Assembly: GCA_907163375.1 (NCBI GenBank) | Contig: CAJQUW010007833.1 | Span: forward strand, 1-64,000 | Reading direction: 5' to 3' | Length of the DNA: 64,000 nt | Source: Prostheceraeus crozeri | Lineage: Eukaryota > Platyhelminthes > Polycladida > Euryleptidae | In this document: in pieces, positions 59,270 to 64,000 of the stretch | Position numbering within the stretch: position 1 is the stretch's first letter | Layout: the number at the start of each line of letters is the position of its first letter | The notes under the pieces: model-generated | What the model was told of the DNA's origin: nothing | Database searches by the model: none | What the model saw: only the letters and a program-made list of their open reading frames with translations | Made by a program: the position numbers and the translations under genes

Positions 59270-60377
59270 ACCATAGAAAGTCCTAGAATGGAAAATGTAT
59301 GAAAATTATGGCACACGCCGGGGGAACTTAGTTGGGGCAAAATACAAATTGTACGAGCTGGTTTCCAAGTTTTCTGATTGACATTTATATTTATCAAGCC
59401 AATTTGTGATGTGGATTGTTGCCCCTTGTCCAAAGATCATGTACACAAAAGCAATAATGAATTTACGAAATACGGCGGCGACAGGATGACAAAGAAGGAA
59501 ATCCTTTAAAACGTTCTGTACGTTCATCATTTTGAAATATCGCTCCGATAATCTATCAATAGTATAATCAGACTCCTATGCAACTTGTAATGTCGATTTA
59601 CAGAACATACATTACTCCATCTTGAAATCAGAGGCCAATAAATCTTCGAGTATTCATTTTACTTCAAAGGGCTCCCCTGTTCTTTATATTTGAACAGTTT
59701 TCGAAATCTCTGCATGCATTTGAATATCTGCTGCCAAAATATCATCACACTATATCACATAAGTCATTCAATGATTAATTGATGATTTCCAGCGACATTC
59801 TATCTATCTGAGAAATGATTGAAGGTAAAGAAGCTTTCAGTGTGTTTATTCCAGAAAAGTGCAAGGTTTCTTAACCGCTTGACGGAGAAATTATCCAATA
59901 ATTGGAAATTTTATCTGTGAATTCTTGACATGCTCTTTCGACCAGTACACCGACCACTTTCAATTATAACTGTGAACCAAATTTCCATTCGTATTCCAGT
60001 ATTGAAAAATTGTTTAACAGCTGTCATTGACTGCTACAAATAGATACAGTATATTAAACCATGGAATAGTAGGCTATTTCACATGAAACAATGCAGCCAT
60101 CTCACTTAAAATTCTCTTCATGAAAATCCTGTAATTTGCTGTCAACAACTTCCACAACCAACTTGGCAAATACTTTGACTATGATACAATGTTTAAGATC
60201 GAATCTGATCTGCAGACCATAGATTTTTCCATGTGCCATCATTGTACATAGGCAAGATATCAAACTTCCATTCTAGTGTACTATTATCTACTTCTATGGT
60301 CGTAGGTGTATACACGATTGTTTTGAAGTTGCAAGACACTAGACTATTGAGACTCTTTTATGAACAGTTTTGATAAT
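59270..60377. other. Interior of the Harbinger-like element, nothing recognised
   Basis: No DDE transposase motif was recognised in either strand. Frames are short. Confidence 0.4.
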
Positions 60378-60491
60378 GTCAGACGAACTTTTACTGGCTG
60401 CTTCAAATGTCCTGATGGAAATCGCGCGAATAAAAGAAAAAAAGGATTTGGACTCGGAAATGACCAAGTTCACCATGGACTCACCATGACT
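60378..60491 (+). CDS. Small frame, possible transposase N-terminus
   Basis: A 37-residue frame starts MSDELLLAASNVLMEIARIK and ends EMTKFTMDSP. The opening DELLLAAS-helix-KxKK recalls N-termini of Harbinger-type transposases, which often start with a short LL-rich helix before the DNA-binding part. It converges on, and slightly overlaps, the 3' end of the MADF exon on the other strand. Too short to assign by itself; it could be an exon or chance. Confidence 0.2.
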
Positions 60492-61636
60492 AGGTTGGAT
60501 TCAGTCTGACCACCACCACTGGATTTTGAAATAAATTGGTCCGCCAGTGCAAACCATGCTGATTTGGGAACGTATACATTCTCAGTTCCTGCTCCCGATT
60601 TCATTGATTTGTTAACTTTCCTCTTCTCGTTCCAATAAGTGCTTCGTAGAGTTTTTATCTTCTTTCTTATTAGGCTTAAGTCCACGCCTTACATGTCCAA
60701 TGTGTCGACAATGCTTTTCAATGCGGCATTCTGAATGTCTCTAATCTTATAATCTGTCGATTCGGCATTCCAAACAGGGGTCATCAAAAATTAATTGAAC
60801 CTCAATTGATTGATGTCAATTGATTGATTGCGCTGAATTTCATTTATCAATTAATTGATTGTTTTCAATTCCAATTATCAATTAATTGATTGCTGTATGT
60901 CCCAATATAAATTGATTGATTGATTGATTCATAATCAATTAATTGGTTCAATTATTTTATCAAGTTTCACTCCATTGTAATATACAGCATTACAATTCAC
61001 CTAAGATTTTCGCTTCTTAATTCCTGCGCATCCACTATACAAAATTCATTCTGCTGACTGAATCTGAGACCTCTCAACTCTCTGATCTACTGTATATTCT
61101 TCAACATGATTGCCCTTACTTGTCAAGCTTCGAAAGTCATTATCCATGGTATTTGAAATTATGTTGATAAAGTAGCCTAGTATTAAGCTGAGAGTTCATA
61201 AAACGATGATAATTATTGAAATCGGAATCAGTAAAATCAGTGAACATCAAAACTATGGGGATGCACAATGATCATACAATATTAATACCGGCATTTTAAC
61301 CGATTGAATTGAGTTCCAATATGAATACAATTATTTTAGGCTAACTCTATTTTATAAAAATATAGGCCTACATGTTTTCCATTGACTAATTAATAATTAT
61401 CGATCAGTTAATTGATAAATTCAATTATCAATTAATTGATTGGATACATTTCAATATCAATTAATTGATTGTCTGTAATTCCAATTACCAATTAATTGAT
61501 TGCCCAGGAGTCCAATGCCAATTAATTGATTGGACTGAGCAATTTAATTGCAATCAATTTTTGATGACCCCTGATTCCAAAGGCATGGATGCTGGAAATA
61601 CAGCTCGACTAAGGTCACTGTCTGTGCGGTGCTCAT
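60485..61636 (-). pseudogene. MADF-domain DNA-binding gene exon, split by a hAT MITE
   Basis: MADF domains are Myb/SANT-like DNA-binding domains. From ATG 61636 the exon reads MSTAQTVTLVELYFQHPCLW N. The MITE at 60775-61573 intervenes, and reading resumes in the same frame with AESTDYKIRDIQNAALKSIV, then RKKIKTLRSTYWNEKRKVNK, KSGAGTENVYVP and SAWFALADQFI: a complete MADF order. The insertion duplicated ATTCCAAA, which codes part of the LWN site. One in-frame TAA lies after DTLDM near 60690. A good donor, GTGAGT, follows at 60484 after NLVM, so more exons are expected leftward, but none was recognised. It may be the accessory gene of a Harbinger element or a host MADF gene; now broken. Confidence 0.7.
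60775..61573. mobile_element. 799-bp hAT MITE with ATTCCAAA target duplication
   Basis: Left end CAGGGGTCATCAAAAATTAA; right end complement of CAGGGGTCATCAAAAATTGA (61554-61573). Exact 8-bp ATTCCAAA stands on both sides (60767-60774 and 61574-61581). Both subterminal regions (60790-60960 and 61400-61555) carry about ten spaced copies of CAATTAATTGATTG, a likely array of transposase-binding sites. No coding capacity. The clean ends suggest a fairly recent insertion. Confidence 0.88.
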
Positions 61637-61639
61637 CCA

Positions 61640-62297
61640 TTTTAGGAGAAAATGACTCTTCCGAATCACCAACATCCCTTTTTGATTCATCTTAACGCTT
61701 AAATTGTAATGGTAATAAAGGATTGACATAGAATTGAATTTTCATGCTACTGTTAGATAGTTGTGTAATGTGAACGAAGCACCAAGTTATCCGTTGATTA
61801 GGAAATTTGCAATGACTTAGCTGATTTTCATAATCGTACCCGTCTGTCTACAAGGATTATAACGCAGTTTAGATCGTCGAAATCTGTTCTGTATTAGCGG
61901 AGAAATCACAAAAATACATTTTGAACACATAACTTGATGAACAGTTAACTAATTAAAAAACGTAAAACAATGTCACAGTCGTTGAAGACCACAGAAGTCA
62001 TTGTAATGCATAACTTTCCATTTACAGTATCGATTTCAATGAAACTAACTTCATTTTGATAAGTACGAGATAACAAATACATTGACCGTATCGAACATAC
62101 ATTTCTACGAGAATTTTTATACCGCGAACGCTTCATAATCATTTAGTGTCCTCTTCAAGTTGTACCACCCTGCAACTCAATTTAGTGTCTCGATTCTCTA
62201 GTCGACAAGTTCCTTCACGTCACGCCCCCACCCATTTCTCGTGTGAGACCGCAGGTGCGCGCGTGTGACGACGAAGACTGACGCTCCAAATCTAATG
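61640..62297. other. Right flank of the MADF exon inside the Harbinger-like element
   Basis: Would hold the promoter and 5' UTR of the MADF gene. GC-rich near 62215-62280 (GTGCGCGCGTGTGACGACGA). No further exon recognised. Confidence 0.4.
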
Positions 62298-62335
62298 TCC
62301 CGACACTCAGTGTCCTAGTGTAAACGAGGCTTAAT

Positions 62336-64000
62336 GCAATAATAATAATAATAATAATAGTGTTTATTTCACAAAAGTAATGGAAATCATAAGTTACATT
62401 AAGAGTCGGACTTTACAGTATGAAGGTTAAAAAGGCAGTACAATTGTTTCTCAAGAAGAGGACAAAATTCAAAGTTCCATGCATGCAAAGTCTTGCAAAT
62501 ATAGCAATCAGCATCATATTATTTCCGATTCATGATTGTTGAAGTCAGTGGAAAAAATGATAGTCTGTATCTTTCTGTTCGGGTCAGTTGTAATCGGTAA
62601 TGCTTTGAATGAAGTAAACGTTTTGGTACGTACTTGTGAAGAATATGGTTCTTGTTATCAGCCAATTTCCTGAATAGCCTCTTGCTGATTAATTCCCGTC
62701 GATGTTGCAGACGAAAGTAGCTATGTTGCTGACGGTGGATCTTTGTGTTTCCGGTACCTTGATTTATAAGTTTAAAAGCTCGATAATCAACACTTTCAAT
62801 TTTTCTTTCCAGTCTTTTAGGCAAGTGAATGAAAATTGGGCAAGCATATTCGAGTGTCGACTGAATCATGCCCGAGTAGACCATCTTCAGATCGGCGACA
62901 TTTACAAAACGCTTCAACTTTCGCAAGATGAAAAACCGGCGATTGCATTTCTTCACTACGTTTGCGATATGGTGGTCCCATGTCAACTTATTGTTCAAGA
63001 TAACGCCGAGTACATTCATCTCAGTCACTATTGGCAAGGGCAATCGGTCATGAACAGCTGAAGTGCTACGTTGACAGAGCAGTATCTTCGATTTGTCTTT
63101 ATTTAATATGATTCTGTTGTCTTTGCACCATTCTTCCGTGCTTTCCAATTCAATCTGAATGTAATCGGAAATGTTCTTGTCTCGAAAAATCGGCAATATA
63201 GAGTAAATGTCATCAGCATACTTTACTTGCTTAGTCGACGAAAGTTGAGGACTCATATCATTTGTAAAGATGGAAAATAAGGTCGGCCCAAATACTGAGC
63301 CCTGAGGAATTCCATTTCTCATGACATTTGGATTTGAAAATGATCCCCGTATTTTGACCGTAAAATGTCTGTCTTGAAGATAGGAAAAGAGCCAGCGAAT
63401 GAAATCCTGATGGTAATTTCAACTGTTGCAACTTTTGTATCAACAGATTGTAATTTATTGAATCAAATGCTGAGGTCATATCCAAGGACATAATGGCCAC
63501 GCCATTTGTTGCAGAGTCATCATAATAATGGAACGCATTTTCTGTTATATCAATCAATGCAGTGGTGGTAGAGTGCTGTGGTCGAAATCCGTGCTGATCT
63601 TCTCCCAGAGATGGTTCTATAGTCTTCCACATTTTGTTCAACACAATCCTTTCAAAAACCTTTGATATCACTGGAAAAGTACTTATGGGTCGAATTTTAT
63701 CAACTGTGGGGGGAGTTGTCTTCGGAACTGGGGTAATAATTGCCGTCTTCCAAGTTTGAGGAAAGCAGCGTTGCTTTATGGAAGCATCATATATTCCTTT
63801 CAATGGTTTAGCAATGAGATCAGCTGTTTCAGAATATATCCTTGTTGGGATATTTTCAATGCCGGTCGATTTCTTCCATGACAAAGACTTTAATCCATTA
63901 AATACCTCTTCTTCACTGATATTCACATTCCAATTATCATCAAGTAAAGTGACATCAGCATTGTATGCGCTTGATGGTTCATCATATTTGCACTTTAACA
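62336..64000 (-). mobile_element. CR1-like LINE, nearly intact, cut by the right edge
   Basis: Runs leftward from beyond 64000 to an AATAAACAC signal and an (ATT)n tail at 62336-62360, which abuts the right end of the Harbinger-like element. Only one frame change was seen in the visible part, so it is the youngest of the CR1-like copies here. The same family supplied the truncated copy at 49.2 kb. Confidence 0.8.
62519..63990 (-). pseudogene. CR1-like reverse transcriptase and C-terminal domain
   Basis: Leftward: NISEEEVFNGLKSLSWKKST, PQTWKTAIITPVPKTTPP, IRPISTFPVISKVFERI, QHGFRPQHSTTTALI, IMSLDMTSAFDSINYNLL (catalytic D). A single frame shift follows near 63410. Then FIRWLFSYLQDRHFTV, RNGIPQGSVFGPTLFSIF, VKYADDIYSI (catalytic DD), ILNKDKSKILLC, NVLGVILNNKLTW, EYACPIFIHLPKRL and HKYVPKRLLHSKHYRLQLTR, stop at 62519. 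All RT motifs are present. Its upstream endonuclease lies outside the window. Such enzymes prime reverse transcription at a nick made by the endonuclease. Confidence 0.8.

Larger units (their letters stand above)
57154..62331. mobile_element. Probable PIF/Harbinger element carrying a MADF gene and later insertions
   Basis: The left end AGTCTCGTTTACACTAGG (from 57154) and right end, complement of AGCCTCGTTTACACTAGG (to 62331), continue into CACTGAGTGTCGGGA on both sides: about 34 bp, with only two or three differences. TAA stands directly outside both ends (57151-57153 and 62332-62334), the 3-bp TWA duplication of Harbinger elements. Animal Harbingers carry a transposase gene and a Myb/SANT/MADF-type DNA-binding gene. 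A MADF gene is present (60485-61636), but the DDE transposase was not recognised. Later insertions are a CR1-like LINE (57215-58712) and a hAT MITE (60775-61573), leaving about 2.9 kb of element. The two ends could instead belong to two solo MITEs. Confidence 0.5.

Noticed and set aside
61565-61573. GATGACCCC as a possible ZPR1 exon 5 (DDP motif)
   Set aside because: It is the right terminal repeat of the hAT MITE and has no acceptor or SGNSF continuation.
1-64000. CRISPR arrays, operons, bacterial defence genes, rRNA
   Set aside because: No regularly spaced repeats, no tightly packed prokaryotic-style genes and no rRNA-like sequence; the window is animal nuclear DNA.

Overview
The window looks like AT-rich, gene-poor nuclear DNA of an invertebrate metazoan. 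The evidence is spliced exons with GT/AG borders, kilobase-scale introns, and many families of animal retrotransposons and DNA transposons. The phylum cannot be fixed from the sequence. There is no operon structure and no bacterial or organellar gene.

Host genes. The only gene identified with confidence is ZPR1 (zinc finger protein ZPR1), on the + strand and cut by the right edge. Its first four coding exons are at 40726-40968, 41796-41895, 52358-52428 and 56280-56366. Frame and phase are kept across all junctions, and the next exon must lie beyond 64000. Introns 2, 3 and 4 (10.5 kb, 3.9 kb and more than 7.6 kb) are packed with transposons. Two other long frames may be host genes of unknown function: a 370-codon proline-rich, coiled-coil protein at 14187-15299 (+), and a 177-codon frame at 39660-40193 (-), head to head with ZPR1.

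Left part (1-31 kb). Mostly featureless DNA with decayed copies of one hAT-like repeat (about 1.0-1.6 kb and 8.5-8.9 kb). At 24.8-27.2 kb lies a CR1/Jockey-type LINE whose ORF1 begins just after a tRNA-like sequence, and whose endonuclease is split by the 3' end of a second LINE. Next to it are a fragment resembling a Penelope-like element and the C-terminal scrap of another LINE.

Middle (31-38 kb). A chain of terminal-inverted-repeat transposons: a Tc2/pogo-like element with an N-terminal transposase piece, split by a 2.47-kb element of unknown superfamily that carries repeated GTGATTCCGTCACG boxes; a 633-bp hAT MITE with a perfect 8-bp target duplication; and a 1.5-kb hAT-like element with GC-rich ends.

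Right part (40-64 kb, ZPR1 introns). An RTE-like LINE (-), a CR1-like LINE with ORF1 and ORF2 and an internal deletion of the RT core, a 5'-truncated CR1-like copy meeting an R2-type restriction-like-endonuclease fragment tail to tail, a GIY-YIG fragment, three copies of an unnamed repeat, a foldback-like repeat, and a probable PIF/Harbinger element (57154-62331) bounded by TAA. The last contains a MADF-domain gene split by a 799-bp hAT MITE. A nearly intact CR1-like LINE (-) runs off the right edge.
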